Shown here: positions 27,631 through 36,616 of the stretch, in pieces
How the letters are laid out: every line of letters begins with the position of its first letter
Numbering within the stretch: position 1 is the stretch's first letter
Origin: Planctomycetota bacterium
GTDB lineage: Bacteria; Planctomycetota; J058
DNA: 64,000 bases
Assembly: GCA_019636275.1 (NCBI GenBank)
Contig: JAHBXY010000007.1
Coordinates: forward strand, 1 to 64,000
Direction of reading: 5' to 3'
Notes under the pieces: generated by a model
Seen by the model: only the letters and a program-made list of their open reading frames with translations
Told to the model about the DNA's origin: nothing
Databases searched by the model: none
Position numbers and translations under genes: made by a program

Positions 27631-28575
27631 TCAGCCCTGGTAGCGGTGCCCGTTGGTGCGCACGGGCACCCCCAGCGCGGCGCCGACCTCCTCGAGCAGC
27701 TCGGGGCAGAAGTAGCTGTAGCGCAGCGACGCCACCCGCCCCTCGCGCGCGACGACCCTCACGACGTCGCCGACGACGTCGCGGCCGTCGTCGCCGGTGT
27801 ACCAGATCACGACCACGGCCTCTCCCAGGTGCTCGCGGCGCTCGGCCCGCGGGCGGCCCTCCTCGCCGAACATCGTGTGGTACAGCGAGCCCTTCTCGAC
27901 CTGCTCGCGGCCGTACTCCTGCACCATGCCCACCACCTCGGCCGTGCAGTCCTCGAGGAGGAGCGCGGTGAGCGCCGGCAGGTCGCGGGCGTTGAACAGC
28001 GCGCAGAAGCGGTCGAGGAGCGCCGCCGGCGGGCCGCCGCCCGCGACCGCCGCGGCCGCCGGACCTCTCGCGGCGAGCTTCGTCCGCCCGCGGTGCAGCG
28101 CCGCCTTGACCGCGCCGCGCGTCGTCTCCAGGTAGGTGGCCACCTCGTCGAGGTCGAGCCCGAAGGCGTCCTTGAGGAGCACCGCCGCCCGCTCCTGCGG
28201 CGGGAGGGCGTGCACGAGCGCGGCCAGGGCCTCGCGCACCTCGCCCGCGGGCGGCGCGGCGTCGTCGACCGCCGGCTCGAGGTCGTCCTCGAGGCGCACG
28301 CGGCCGGCGCGCCGCTGCCCGTCGATCCACAGGTTCGTCGCCGCGCGCAGCAGGTACGCCCGCGCGTCCCGCACGTCCCAGTGGCACTCGGCCAGCTTGG
28401 CGAAGGCGCGCAGGAGCGTCTCCTGCACCAGGTCCTCCGCCTCCCACACGGTCGGGGCGAGGCCGCGGCAGTAGCGGAACAGGTCGGCCCGGTGCGGCTC
28501 GACGGCGTCGAGGAACGCCATGCGCGCCTGGCGGACGGAGCGGTGGAAGTCGCGGGTGAGGGGGGTCACGCGCAC
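27631..28575 (-). CDS. ECF-type RNA polymerase sigma factor with C-terminal SnoaL-like domain
   Basis: A 314-residue protein. Sigma-2 is visible as EPHRADLFRYCRGLAPTVWEAEDLVQETLLRAFAKL, with YLLRAATNLWIDGQRR. Sigma-4 has LPPQERAAVLLKDAFGLDLDEVATYLETTRGAVKAALHRGRTKL. After that comes a ~130-residue SnoaL/NTF2-like domain (LLDRFCALFNARDLPALTALLLED...) as in the ECF41/SigJ groups, where this domain modulates the factor instead of an anti-sigma. The start at 28575 lies one base after the stop of the large kinase gene, so both are probably one transcript and phosphorylation by that kinase is a reasonable hypothesis. It converges with nhaA (adjacent stops). Confidence 0.88.
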   Translation of the reverse strand: MRVTPLTRDFHRSVRQARMAFLDAVEPHRADLFRYCRGLAPTVWEAEDLVQETLLRAFAKLAECHWDVRDARAYLLRAATNLWIDGQRRAGRVRLEDDLEPAVDDAAPPAGEVREALAALVHALPPQERAAVLLKDAFGLDLDEVATYLETTRGAVKAALHRGRTKLAARGPAAAAVAGGGPPAALLDRFCALFNARDLPALTALLLEDCTAEVVGMVQEYGREQVEKGSLYHTMFGEEGRPRAERREHLGEAVVVIWYTGDDGRDVVGDVVRVVAREGRVASLRYSYFCPELLEEVGAALGVPVRTNGHRYQG

Positions 28576-28576
28576 C

Positions 28577-31500
28577 TCACTGCGGCGGCTCGAGCTGCCG
28601 GCGCAGGGCGCCCTCGACCTCGCGCACGTAGCGCTCGACGTCGAGCGACAGCGTCCGCTCGAACGGGGGGACCGTGCGCCCCGACGGGTCGACCGTCACG
28701 GGGCGCACGTAGGGGCCGCCGTCGAACTCGAGCTTGATCGTCGGGTGGACGGTGTTGTTCTGCCGGTCCTCGACGCGCAGCCACAGGCCGGTGGCGTGGA
28801 CGCGCGGCGGGTTGCCGCGCGTGGCCTCGGAGCGCACCTGCACGACGACGCGGTAGCGGCCCTTGAACGAGCGCACGTACTCGCGCACGCGGTCGAAGGC
28901 GCGCGTGGGGAGGAAGCGCACCGGGCCGTCGAAGGCGTGGGCGATGCGCACGCGGTCGGCCTCGATCACGACGAGGTCGGGGTCGCGCAGGGGGTCGAGG
29001 GCCTGGCCGGCCGCCTCGGCCTCGGCGCCGGCCAGGCGCAGGACGAACTGCGCCAGCTCCTGGTGGCCGTCCTCGAACAGGCGCTGGGCCAGCTCGCGCG
29101 CCACGGCGACCTTCTCCTGGCGCGGGCCCGGGTCGTCGGGGAGGAGGAACAGCGCCTCGTTGAGGAGGTCGAGCGCGGCCAGGTACTGCTCGCGGACCTC
29201 GCGCTCGGCCGCCCCGGCGCGGTCGAGCTCGCGCGCGCGGGCCAGCGCCGCGCGCGCCTGCTCCTGCGTGCTGCGCGTGCGCCGCGTCCGCTCGCGGCGC
29301 GCCTCCTCGGCGCGGGCGGCCTCGGCCCGGGCCTGGAGGGCGCGGTCGGCCTCGAGGAGGCCGCGCCGGGCGGCCTCGCTCTTGCCGTCGAAGCCCAGGG
29401 CCTGGATGAACGCCGTGCGCGCCTCCTCGAGCCGGCCCCGCGACAGCGCCGAGGCCGCGCGCTCGACCAGCCGCGCCGCCTGCTCGGCCTCGTGCCGCTC
29501 GAGCTCCGTCTGGACCTCGCGCGTGCGCTCGGCGAGCAGGCCCTCCTCGACGCGCAGCAAGAGCGCCTGCGCGTCCGGCGAGCCGAAGGCCAGCGCCTTG
29601 AACAGCGCCGCCTGCGCCTCGCGGTGGCGCCCGGCGGCGAGGTGCACCTGGCCGGCGTCGAGGAAGCGCGCCGCCTGCTCGGCGTCGCGCGCGCGCTGGG
29701 CGGCGTCGCGCGCGTCCTCCTCCGCCCGGTCGAGCCGCTCGCCCAGGAGCGCCAGGGCGTCGCGCGCCGCCCCCAGCGCCTGCGCGTCGAAGCCCACCGC
29801 CTGCTCGTAGGCGCGCCGCGCGCCGGCGAGCTCGCCCGCGGCCAGGAGCTCGGCCCCGCGGGCCAGGAGGTCGCCCACCTGCTGCGCCTCGAGGCGGCTG
29901 CGCTCGGCCTCGCGCCGGCGGGCGGCCTCCTCGGCGGCGCGCGCGCGCTCGGCCTGCGCCAGCCGCTGGGCGAGCGCCTGCCCCTGACGGGCGCGCTCCG
30001 AGCCGTCGTCGAGCGTCAGCGCCTGGAGGAACACGCCCTGCGCGTGGTCGTAGCGCTTGTCGTCGAGCGCCAGCTCCGCCTCGACGAGGAGGTCGGTGAC
30101 GCGCCGCCCCAGCTCCGCCTGCTGCTCGGCGCGGAGCCGCGCCTGCTCGACGCGCGCGCGCTCGAGCAGCGCGCTCGTCAGCCCCCAGAGGACGATCGCC
30201 ACGAGCGCCAGGGCCACGAGCGCTGGGTGGCGCCGCAGGGCGCGGACCACCCGCTCGGACAGGCGGTAGCGGTAGGCCGAGACGTTGCCGCCCTCGAGGT
30301 AGGCGCGCAGGTCGGCCGCGAAGGCCTCCGCGGTCGGATAGCGCGCCTCGGCGTCGGGGGCCAGGGCCTTGCGCGCGATCGCGTCCAGCTCCGGGTCGAC
30401 GTTGACGAAGCGCTGCCGCGGGAACTCGACCTCGCCGCCGCGGGTGAGCCCGAGCACGGCCAGCATGGTCGGCCCGATCACGGGCGGGCGGCCGGTGAGG
30501 ATCTCGCAGAGGACGGCGCCGAGCGAGAAGACGTCGGCGCGCGCGTCCACGTCCTCGCCGCGCGCCTGCTCGGGGGCGAGGTAGCCCGGGGTGCCGAGGA
30601 TCGCGCCGTCCTGGGTGATCCCGGCCGTCGGGGGGGCGGGCTCGGCCGACGGGGCGACGCCCAGCTCGGTGCGGATCCAGGCGTCCTCGTCGCTGCTCTC
30701 GTGCAGGTCGCGCGCCAGGCCCCAGTCCATGACCAGCACCTCGCCGTAGGCGCCGATCATGATGTTCGCCGGCTTGAGGTCGCGGTGGACGATCCCCTTG
30801 TCGTGGGCGTAGGCGACCGCCTCGCCGACCTTCACCAGCGCGTGCAGGAGCTCGCGCGCGAAGGCGGCGCGCTCGCGGGCGCCGGCTTCCTCGGCTTGCC
30901 GGCGGGCCAGGATCTCGGCCAGCGACTCGCCCTCGACGAAGCGCATGAGCAGGTAGTGCGTGCCGGCCGGCGTCGTGCCGGCCTCGTAGACGGGCGGGAT
31001 GCACGGGTGGTCGAGCCGCGCCGTGACCACGGTCTCGCGGCGGAAGCGGCGCACACGCGAGGGCGTCACCGGGGTGCGCAGGAGCTTGAGCGCGGCGCGG
31101 CGGCCCAGGCGCGGGTCGAGGACGAGGTGGACGACCCCCATGCCGCCCTGGCCGAGCAGGCGCCGGTGGATCAGCTCGAGCCCGTGGCGCAGCTCGAGGT
31201 CGGTCGGGGGCGCGCCGTCGTGCGAGCCGCTCGACGAGGGCCGGTCGAGGGCGAGGTCGGCCGAGGCGAACGGGTTGTGCGGCACGATCCGCCCCGACGG
31301 CGTGCGGATCCGCGGCGGCTCGCCCGTGACGCGGCCCTCGCCGGTCTCGGCCTGCGCGCTCGGGGGCGGCGGCCCCGGCGGCAGGGCCGCCGCCTCGTCG
31401 GACGAGACGTCCAGCGCCAGCGACTCGACCACGAGCGGGGCCACGGTCGTCGGGATCGTCGGCGGCGCCGGCGGCGCGGGCGGCGCGGGCGGCGCGGGCG

Positions 31501-32434
31501 GCGTCGGCGGCGCCGGCGCGACGACCGGCGCGACGATCGGGCCCGGGGCGGTCGACGACGGCCCGGGCGCCAGCGCCAGGTGGGTGTCGGCCGACGACGG
31601 CTCGTCCTCGCCCGAGACGGACGAGATCGACGACGCGTGCAGGCGGATCGCCTCGCGCAGCCGGCGGCCGAGGGTGGGCGGCGCCCCCGCGCCGTCGAGG
31701 AGGCCCAGCGCGTCGGCGGCGCGCTCGAACACACGCCGCAGCTTCTCCAGCGCCGGCGCGGGCGCCGTCGGGTCGAGCGCCGCGCGCAGGAGGGAGGCCA
31801 CCTCGCGGGGGAGGCCCTCGACGTGGACGCGCTCCTTGGGCTCCGACGGGGCGCCGACCACGGCGAAGGTCAGCGACGAGGCCAGCGCGCGCACGTCGCC
31901 GGCCGGGCTGGGGACCAGGCCGGCGGCGACGCCCAGGCGCGCCGGCCAGCCGAGGTCGACGAGGACGGGGCCGTCCTCGGTGACGTGGATCGCCGACGGC
32001 GACACGTTGCCGTGCGACAGCCCGACGGCGTGCAGGGCGCGCAGGCCCGAGGCCAGGCCGTGCCCGATCCACACCACCTCGGCGGCGTCGAAGGGCTTGC
32101 CGCGGCGGATCAGCTCGAGGAGCGTCAGCCCGCCCGGGTGCTCGAGGGCGAAGTGGTCCTCGCCGCGGCCGACGAGGCGCGCCACGCAGCGGTGGTCGAC
32201 GCGCGCCAGGCGCTCGAGGTCGGCCTCCAGGCGGGCGCGGACCTCGGGGACGCGCGCCCGCGGGCCGAGGGCGCGCAGCAGCACGCGCGTGCCGTCGGGC
32301 CCCTTGGCCTGGTGGATCGCCCCGCCGTTGCCGCGCGACACGACGCGGCGCACTCGATAGCCCGCCAGCCGCGCGCCGCGCTCGAGCAGCGCGAAGCAGT
32401 CCTGGCCCGCGCCCGCGTCGACCCCTGCGGCCAT
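28577..32434 (-). CDS. Large membrane Ser/Thr kinase: pseudokinase, active kinase, TM segment, repeat array
   Basis: A 1285-residue protein. Residues ~25-245 resemble a kinase fold without catalysis: SHGNVSPSAIHV stands where HRDLKPxN should be and LVDLG where DFG should be. A Pro/Ala-rich linker (~290-345) follows. The active kinase at ~410-690 has GQGGMGVVHLV, HRDLKPANI (~548), MDWGLA (DFG changed to DWG) and GTPGYLAPEQA. A TM helix lies at ~733-752 (ALVALALVAIVLWGLTSALL). Beyond it are ~400 residues of helical, TPR-like and coiled repeats rich in Glu/Arg, then a small beta domain with DRVREYVRSFKGRYRVVVQV. The ECF sigma gene follows by one base. The outer part may sense an envelope signal passed to that sigma factor. 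Confidence 0.88.
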   Translation of the reverse strand: MAAGVDAGAGQDCFALLERGARLAGYRVRRVVSRGNGGAIHQAKGPDGTRVLLRALGPRARVPEVRARLEADLERLARVDHRCVARLVGRGEDHFALEHPGGLTLLELIRRGKPFDAAEVVWIGHGLASGLRALHAVGLSHGNVSPSAIHVTEDGPVLVDLGWPARLGVAAGLVPSPAGDVRALASSLTFAVVGAPSEPKERVHVEGLPREVASLLRAALDPTAPAPALEKLRRVFERAADALGLLDGAGAPPTLGRRLREAIRLHASSISSVSGEDEPSSADTHLALAPGPSSTAPGPIVAPVVAPAPPTPPAPPAPPAPPAPPTIPTTVAPLVVESLALDVSSDEAAALPPGPPPPSAQAETGEGRVTGEPPRIRTPSGRIVPHNPFASADLALDRPSSSGSHDGAPPTDLELRHGLELIHRRLLGQGGMGVVHLVLDPRLGRRAALKLLRTPVTPSRVRRFRRETVVTARLDHPCIPPVYEAGTTPAGTHYLLMRFVEGESLAEILARRQAEEAGARERAAFARELLHALVKVGEAVAYAHDKGIVHRDLKPANIMIGAYGEVLVMDWGLARDLHESSDEDAWIRTELGVAPSAEPAPPTAGITQDGAILGTPGYLAPEQARGEDVDARADVFSLGAVLCEILTGRPPVIGPTMLAVLGLTRGGEVEFPRQRFVNVDPELDAIARKALAPDAEARYPTAEAFAADLRAYLEGGNVSAYRYRLSERVVRALRRHPALVALALVAIVLWGLTSALLERARVEQARLRAEQQAELGRRVTDLLVEAELALDDKRYDHAQGVFLQALTLDDGSERARQGQALAQRLAQAERARAAEEAARRREAERSRLEAQQVGDLLARGAELLAAGELAGARRAYEQAVGFDAQALGAARDALALLGERLDRAEEDARDAAQRARDAEQAARFLDAGQVHLAAGRHREAQAALFKALAFGSPDAQALLLRVEEGLLAERTREVQTELERHEAEQAARLVERAASALSRGRLEEARTAFIQALGFDGKSEAARRGLLEADRALQARAEAARAEEARRERTRRTRSTQEQARAALARARELDRAGAAEREVREQYLAALDLLNEALFLLPDDPGPRQEKVAVARELAQRLFEDGHQELAQFVLRLAGAEAEAAGQALDPLRDPDLVVIEADRVRIAHAFDGPVRFLPTRAFDRVREYVRSFKGRYRVVVQVRSEATRGNPPRVHATGLWLRVEDRQNNTVHPTIKLEFDGGPYVRPVTVDPSGRTVPPFERTLSLDVERYVREVEGALRRQLEPPQ

Positions 32435-32486
32435 CGACGTCGACGTTACCAGGGCGGGAGGGGGCCGCGCGAGGAGCAGGCCCGGG

Positions 32487-33020
32487 TCAGCGCCCGAGCT
32501 GCTCGAGCAGGTGGCTCAGCTCCGGCAGGACGAGCCGCTCGAGCGCGAGCTGGACCCCGTTGGGCGACCCCGGGAGGGCGAAGACCACGGCCCCCTGGAC
32601 GACGCCGGCCGTGGCCCGGCTGATCATGGCCGCGCTGCCGACCTCCTGGAAGGAGAGCCAGCGGAACAGCTCGCCGAAGCCCGGGATCGGGCGCTCGATC
32701 AGGGCGCTGACCACCTCGAAGGTCGAGTCGCGCGACGTCAGGCCCGTCCCGCCGCTCGCGATCACCGCCTGGGCCCCGGCGGCGATCGCCTCGAGGAACG
32801 CGGCGCGGATCTGCGCCGGGTCGTCCTTGACGATCCGCGCCCCGACCACCTCGTGCCCGGCCGCCTGCGTCAGCCGGCGGATCAGGTCGCCCGAGGCGTC
32901 GTCGCCCGGCGTCTTGGTGTCCGAGATCGTCAGGGCGAAGCAGCGCACGGTCCGGGGCCCGCGGGCCCGGTGCTCGCCGGCCGGCGAGGGGGGGCGGTGG
33001 CCGTGGTCGTGGGAACCCAT
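32487..33020 (-). CDS. moaB: MoaB/MogA-type molybdopterin biosynthesis protein
   Basis: A 177-residue protein with a His/Pro-rich 25-residue head and the MoCF-biosynthesis fold: FALTISDTKTPGDDASGDLI, the molybdopterin-binding VIASGGTGLTSRDSTFEVV, and GFGELFRWLSFQEVGSAAMISRATAGVVQGAVVFALPGSPNGV. It should adenylylate molybdopterin before molybdenum insertion. The three-subunit molybdenum hydroxylase at 40.8-45 kb needs this cofactor. The gene is not in the same operon. Confidence 0.93.
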   Translation of the reverse strand: MGSHDHGHRPPSPAGEHRARGPRTVRCFALTISDTKTPGDDASGDLIRRLTQAAGHEVVGARIVKDDPAQIRAAFLEAIAAGAQAVIASGGTGLTSRDSTFEVVSALIERPIPGFGELFRWLSFQEVGSAAMISRATAGVVQGAVVFALPGSPNGVQLALERLVLPELSHLLEQLGR

Positions 33021-33149
33021 GGTCGTCCTCCGACGTCTCCGTCACGTGACGGTCGGTGCCTGGTTGTATCTCAGTCCATGTCGATTCCCACGGGACCGGG
33101 TCGAGGTAGAGTCTCGACACGCGCCGCGCGGCGCAGGAGCAGATCTCCG

Positions 33150-33404
33150 ATGGCCAAGCTGCTGGTGCTGGCGAACCTCGAGCTCGCCCTCGAGCTCCCC
33201 GACGACGTCGGGGAGTCGACGGAGGTCGCCCGGCAGAAGGAGCGGCAGCTCCTGCGGCTCCTGCGGCGGCTCGTCAGCGAGGACCCGCGGGTGAAGGGCA
33301 GCGTCGAGTCGCTCGAGTTCGAGGCCTTCACCTACGCCTCCCCCCTCGAGGAGGAGGCCGCCGGCTACTACTACAACAAGCACGAGAAGGTCGAGCGTCT
33401 GTGA
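33150..33404 (+). CDS. Small conserved-looking protein of unknown function
   Basis: ATG 33150 has GGAG upstream (GCAGGAGCAG). The 84-residue product begins MAKLLVLANLELALELPDD, has a charged helical centre (EVARQKERQLLRLLRRLVSEDPRVKG) and ends in a Tyr-rich stretch YASPLEEEAAGYYYNKHEK. No motif or family is recognised. It lies between moaB (divergent) and a tandem repeat. Confidence 0.55.
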   Translation: MAKLLVLANLELALELPDDVGESTEVARQKERQLLRLLRRLVSEDPRVKGSVESLEFEAFTYASPLEEEAAGYYYNKHEKVERL

Positions 33405-33405
33405 T

Positions 33406-33767
33406 GATGCGCTCGCGAGGGGCGGGCGGTTGGCGGTAGGCCCGGGCCGGCACGAACTGGCCCGCTCCGCCCGTCCCCATCGCTCGCTCTGGCGGGACTG
33501 CGACGAGTGATGCGCTCGCGAGGGGCGGGCTACGATGAGTGATGCGCTCGCGAGGGGCGGGCGATCGGCGCGAGGCCCGGACAGGCACGAACTGGCCCGC
33601 TCCGCCCGTCCCCATCGCTCGCTCTGGCGGGACTGCGACGAGTGATGCGCTCGCGAGGGGCGGCCTACGATGAGTGATGCGCTCGCGAGGGGCGGGCGAT
33701 CGGTGCGAGGCCCGGACCGGCACGAACTGGCCCGCTCCGCCCGTCCCCATCGCTCGCTCTGGCGGGT
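33406..33767. repeat. 135-bp tandem repeat, about 2.7 copies
   Basis: The word ATGCGCTCGCGAGGGGCGG begins at 33406, 33510, 33542, 33645 and 33677. Alternating spacings of ~103 and 32 bp give a composite unit of 135 bp: a long part ending CATCGCTCGCTCTGGCGGG, then a short 32-bp part ending CTACGATGAGTG. Copies differ at only a few bases. It starts directly after the small gene and ends ~165 bp before lnt. Nothing else coding is supported in 33405-33931. Confidence 0.9.
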
Positions 33768-33931
33768 CGAGCACGAGCGGCGAAAGACGCAGACCCTCGA
33801 GCCCGCGCTCTCCGACCGACGGCGGCGTGGTGGGTTGTGCGCTTCGGCGACCCGCGCGCGCGCTCGGCGGGTAGCATCCCGCCGGGCCTTCTGCGGCCGG
33901 AAGGCCCTCCGAACCCGGAGGTCAGCGCCCC

Positions 33932-35776
33932 GTGAGTCAGAGCTCCCCCGACCTGCAGACGGCCAGCCCGGTGGCCGCCACGACGGCGACCGAGCAGCAG
34001 GCGGACGAGGAGCGCGAGCGGCGGCTGCGCCGGGCCTACGGGGCCACCCTGGCCTCGGCGCTGCTGCTGTTCGCCAGCTTCCACCCGCTCGACCTGGGCA
34101 TGCTCGCCTGGGTGGCGCTCGTGCCCTGGCTCTACGTGGCGGCGACCGAGGGCTGGCGGGTGGCGATCGCCGTCAGCTACGCGGTCACGTTCCTCTACCA
34201 CCTCGTCGGCCTGTCCTGGATCGGCATGGTCTCCCCGGAGGGGTGGCTGATCACCGCCTTCCTCGAGGGCTTCTACGGGATCGCCCTGGTCGGGGGCGCG
34301 CTGTGGGTCCGCGGCCGCACGGGGGCGCCGCTCCTGGCCGTGCTGCCGCTCCTGGGGACGGGGCTCGAGTGGCTGCGCGGCAACACGCCGATCATCCGCT
34401 TCCCGTGGCTGCTCCTGGGCGCGTCGCAGCACGAGCGGACGACGCTGATCCAGATCGCGGACGTGACGTCGGTCTACGGGCTGAGCTTCCTCGTGCTCCT
34501 CGTGAACGCGGCGATCGTCGACGCGGCCCTGCTCCTGCGCGCCCGCCGCCTGGCCGAGCGCGACCTCGACGACCGCGACCGGCGCCGCCTGATGACCTAC
34601 GCGGCGGTCCCGCTGGTCCTGCTCGTCTCCGCCCTGGCCTACGGGGCGGTGCGGCGGGCGCAGGTCCGCGACGCCCTGCGCCCCGGCCCGCGCCTCCTGG
34701 TCGTGCAGCCCGACTTCCCGCAGAACCTCAAGGACGACGCGGCCACGGCCAGCGCGCTCGACCTCGTGCGCACGAACCTGCGCCTGAGCGAGCGGACGCT
34801 CGCCCACCGCCCGGGCGAGAAGGTCGACGCGATCGTGTGGAGCGAGACCATGTGGCCCTGGCCGCTCCCCGACCTGCGCACCGACGCGGGGCGCACGGGC
34901 TGGCAGCGGTGGCTGGCCAGCTTGCCGCCCGCCTACGCGGAGCTGGTCGCGAGCTGGACCCGGCAGCTCCAGTCGCTCGCCGACCAGACGGGCGCCGTGA
35001 TCCTCGTCGGCGCCGTCGACCGCGGCCTCGACGGCGGGCCCGAGCACAACTCGATCTACGCGGTCGCCCCGCAGGCCGGGGTCGTGGCGCGCTACGACAA
35101 GATCAACCTCGTCCCGGCGAGCGAGTACATTCCCGGCAAGGACACGCTGCTCCTGGGTTGGCTCCACGACCTGGTGAAGAGCTTCGTCCCCGAGGGCTTC
35201 ACGGTCTTCGCCCCGGGCGAGGGGCAGGTCCTGATCCGCGCCGGGGCCCACACGCTGGCGCCGAACATCTGCTTCGAGATCTCCTTCCCCGAGCTCCTGC
35301 GCGAGGGGGTGCGCCAGGGCGCCGACGCGCTGGTGTGCCCGGCCAACGACGGCTGGTTCGTCCGCGGCGGCCGCCACGAGCAGGACGAGGGCTGGATGCG
35401 GACGGCCGAGCTGGGCCTGGCCCGCGACCACGCCGTCTTCCGCGCGATCGAGGGGCGGCGGCCGGTCGTGCGCTGCGTGAACCGCGGGGTCTCGCTGGTC
35501 GTCGACCCCACGGGCGCGGTCCACCACGAGGTCACCCAGACGATCCGCGGCGAGACCCGCTACGTCGGCGTCGAGGGCGCGTTCGTGGCCGACCTCGAGA
35601 CGACCGACCTGCGCTCGTTCTACGTCCGCTTCGGCGACGCGTTCGCCCTCGCCTGCGGCGCGGCGGCGCTGGGCCTCCTGGCCTGCGCCGGACGACGGGT
35701 GCGGCTGGCCCGCGACCCGGACGCGCCGGCCCCCGACGCCCCGCCGACGTCCGGCTCAGACCCGTCCCAGGCGTGA
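33932..35776 (+). CDS. lnt: Apolipoprotein N-acyltransferase
   Basis: GTG 33932 follows a CGGAGG site. The 614-residue protein starts with six to eight membrane helices (LASALLLFASFHPL, MLAWVALVPWLYVAA, AVSYAVTFLYHLVGLSW...). It then has the nitrilase-like domain with the catalytic triad: Glu305 in WSET, Lys390 in RYDKINLVPASEYIPG and Cys447 in NICFEISFPEL. PANDGWF and AIEGRRPVVRCVNRGVS are conserved Lnt stretches. A last membrane helix lies at ~570-590 (FALACGAAALGLLACAG). It N-acylates the Cys of lipoproteins, the final maturation step. The presence of Lnt implies a diderm envelope. It probably acts on lipoproteins such as the FG-GAP lipoprotein at 45-46.3 kb. Confidence 0.93.
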   Translation: MSQSSPDLQTASPVAATTATEQQADEERERRLRRAYGATLASALLLFASFHPLDLGMLAWVALVPWLYVAATEGWRVAIAVSYAVTFLYHLVGLSWIGMVSPEGWLITAFLEGFYGIALVGGALWVRGRTGAPLLAVLPLLGTGLEWLRGNTPIIRFPWLLLGASQHERTTLIQIADVTSVYGLSFLVLLVNAAIVDAALLLRARRLAERDLDDRDRRRLMTYAAVPLVLLVSALAYGAVRRAQVRDALRPGPRLLVVQPDFPQNLKDDAATASALDLVRTNLRLSERTLAHRPGEKVDAIVWSETMWPWPLPDLRTDAGRTGWQRWLASLPPAYAELVASWTRQLQSLADQTGAVILVGAVDRGLDGGPEHNSIYAVAPQAGVVARYDKINLVPASEYIPGKDTLLLGWLHDLVKSFVPEGFTVFAPGEGQVLIRAGAHTLAPNICFEISFPELLREGVRQGADALVCPANDGWFVRGGRHEQDEGWMRTAELGLARDHAVFRAIEGRRPVVRCVNRGVSLVVDPTGAVHHEVTQTIRGETRYVGVEGAFVADLETTDLRSFYVRFGDAFALACGAAALGLLACAGRRVRLARDPDAPAPDAPPTSGSDPSQA

Positions 35777-35864
35777 ACGGGGTGCGCGGCCAGGTGTGAT
35801 GCCCTGGCGACACCCGGCGCCGCCTGACGTCGAGTCCACCGAGGTTGTGATCGTCCGGCTGGCC

Positions 35865-35891
35865 GGAACCGTTCTTGCACTGACGTCGTGT
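35865..35891 (+). promoter_or_regulatory. Possible ECF-type promoter
   Basis: GGAAC at 35865-35869, a 17-bp spacer, then CGTGT from 35887 matches the general ECF -35/-10 layout. It lies 40 bp upstream of the coiled-coil gene. Short motifs like this occur by chance in GC-rich DNA, so the call is weak. Confidence 0.22.
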
Positions 35892-35930
35892 GCGAGGGAG
35901 ACGGGGAAGGAAGCGTCGCGAGGACGGTCA

Positions 35931-36542
35931 ATGCCCATACGTGGGGAGCCGGCGGGCGGCGGGCAGAGCGAGCCCGCCGCGGTCCGGGAGGCCATGCGGC
36001 GGGAGCGCTCGAGCCTGGCGCAGGCGCGGGCGCAGCTCGACCGTGAGCGGGCGGAGCTGGTCCGTCTGCGCGAGGAGCTCGAGGGCAAGCCCCGGCGAGC
36101 GGCGAGCGATCCGCTCACCGCCTCGGACCCGCTGGAGGAGTCCTGGGTCGTCCAGGGGTCGCCCAACGGGCTGCTCGGCTGGGACGACGAGGACGAGGAC
36201 CTGCCGCGTCCCCGCCGGCGGGCCGGCCCCGCGCAGGTCGACCGCCTCGTCGAGGCGATCGCCGACCGGGTGTCCACCCGGCTCGAGGCGCGCGTCGCGC
36301 AGGCGGTGCACGAGGCGCTGGCGCGCGAGCGCGAGGCGCTCAAGGACCAGCGCGAGCAGCTCGCGCGCACGGCCGCGTTGCTGGAGCGTCAGCGCCAGCA
36401 CCTCGAGGAGCGGGCCGAGGCCCTGCGGCAGCTCGAGCAGCGCTCGCTGGCGGACACGAAGCAGGAGCTGCCGGTGGTCGAGCCGCCGCGGCGGCAGAGC
36501 GAGCGCCTCCGGCCGCCGAGCGACCGGCACCGGCGAACGTGA
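35931..36542 (+). CDS. Coiled-coil protein of unknown function
   Basis: ATG 35931 follows AGGA; the longer frame upstream looks non-coding. The 203-residue product is rich in Arg, Glu and Gln. A first coiled coil is at ~20-55 (MRRERSSLAQARAQLDRERAELVRLREEL). A middle acidic patch has WDDEDEDLPRPRRR. A second long coiled coil follows at ~105-185 (AVHEALAREREALKDQREQLARTAALLERQRQHLEE). No signal peptide or TM segment is seen. It may be a cytoplasmic scaffold. No family is recognised. It follows lnt on the same strand after 154 bp. Confidence 0.55.
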   Translation: MPIRGEPAGGGQSEPAAVREAMRRERSSLAQARAQLDRERAELVRLREELEGKPRRAASDPLTASDPLEESWVVQGSPNGLLGWDDEDEDLPRPRRRAGPAQVDRLVEAIADRVSTRLEARVAQAVHEALAREREALKDQREQLARTAALLERQRQHLEERAEALRQLEQRSLADTKQELPVVEPPRRQSERLRPPSDRHRRT

Positions 36543-36616
36543 CGACGGAGCCCCTCCGCCGCGCTGAGGGCAGGCGGTCTCCGGCGGACGTCGAAGGCGG
36601 CGCCCGCACCGGAGCG

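Noticed and set aside
28520-32623. A 1367-codon forward open frame
   Set aside because: It is antisense to the well-supported kinase and has no family features; high G+C leaves few stop codons.
33406-33767. Possible CRISPR array
   Set aside because: The intervening segments are themselves repeated, unit spacing alternates 103/32 bp, and no cas gene is present.
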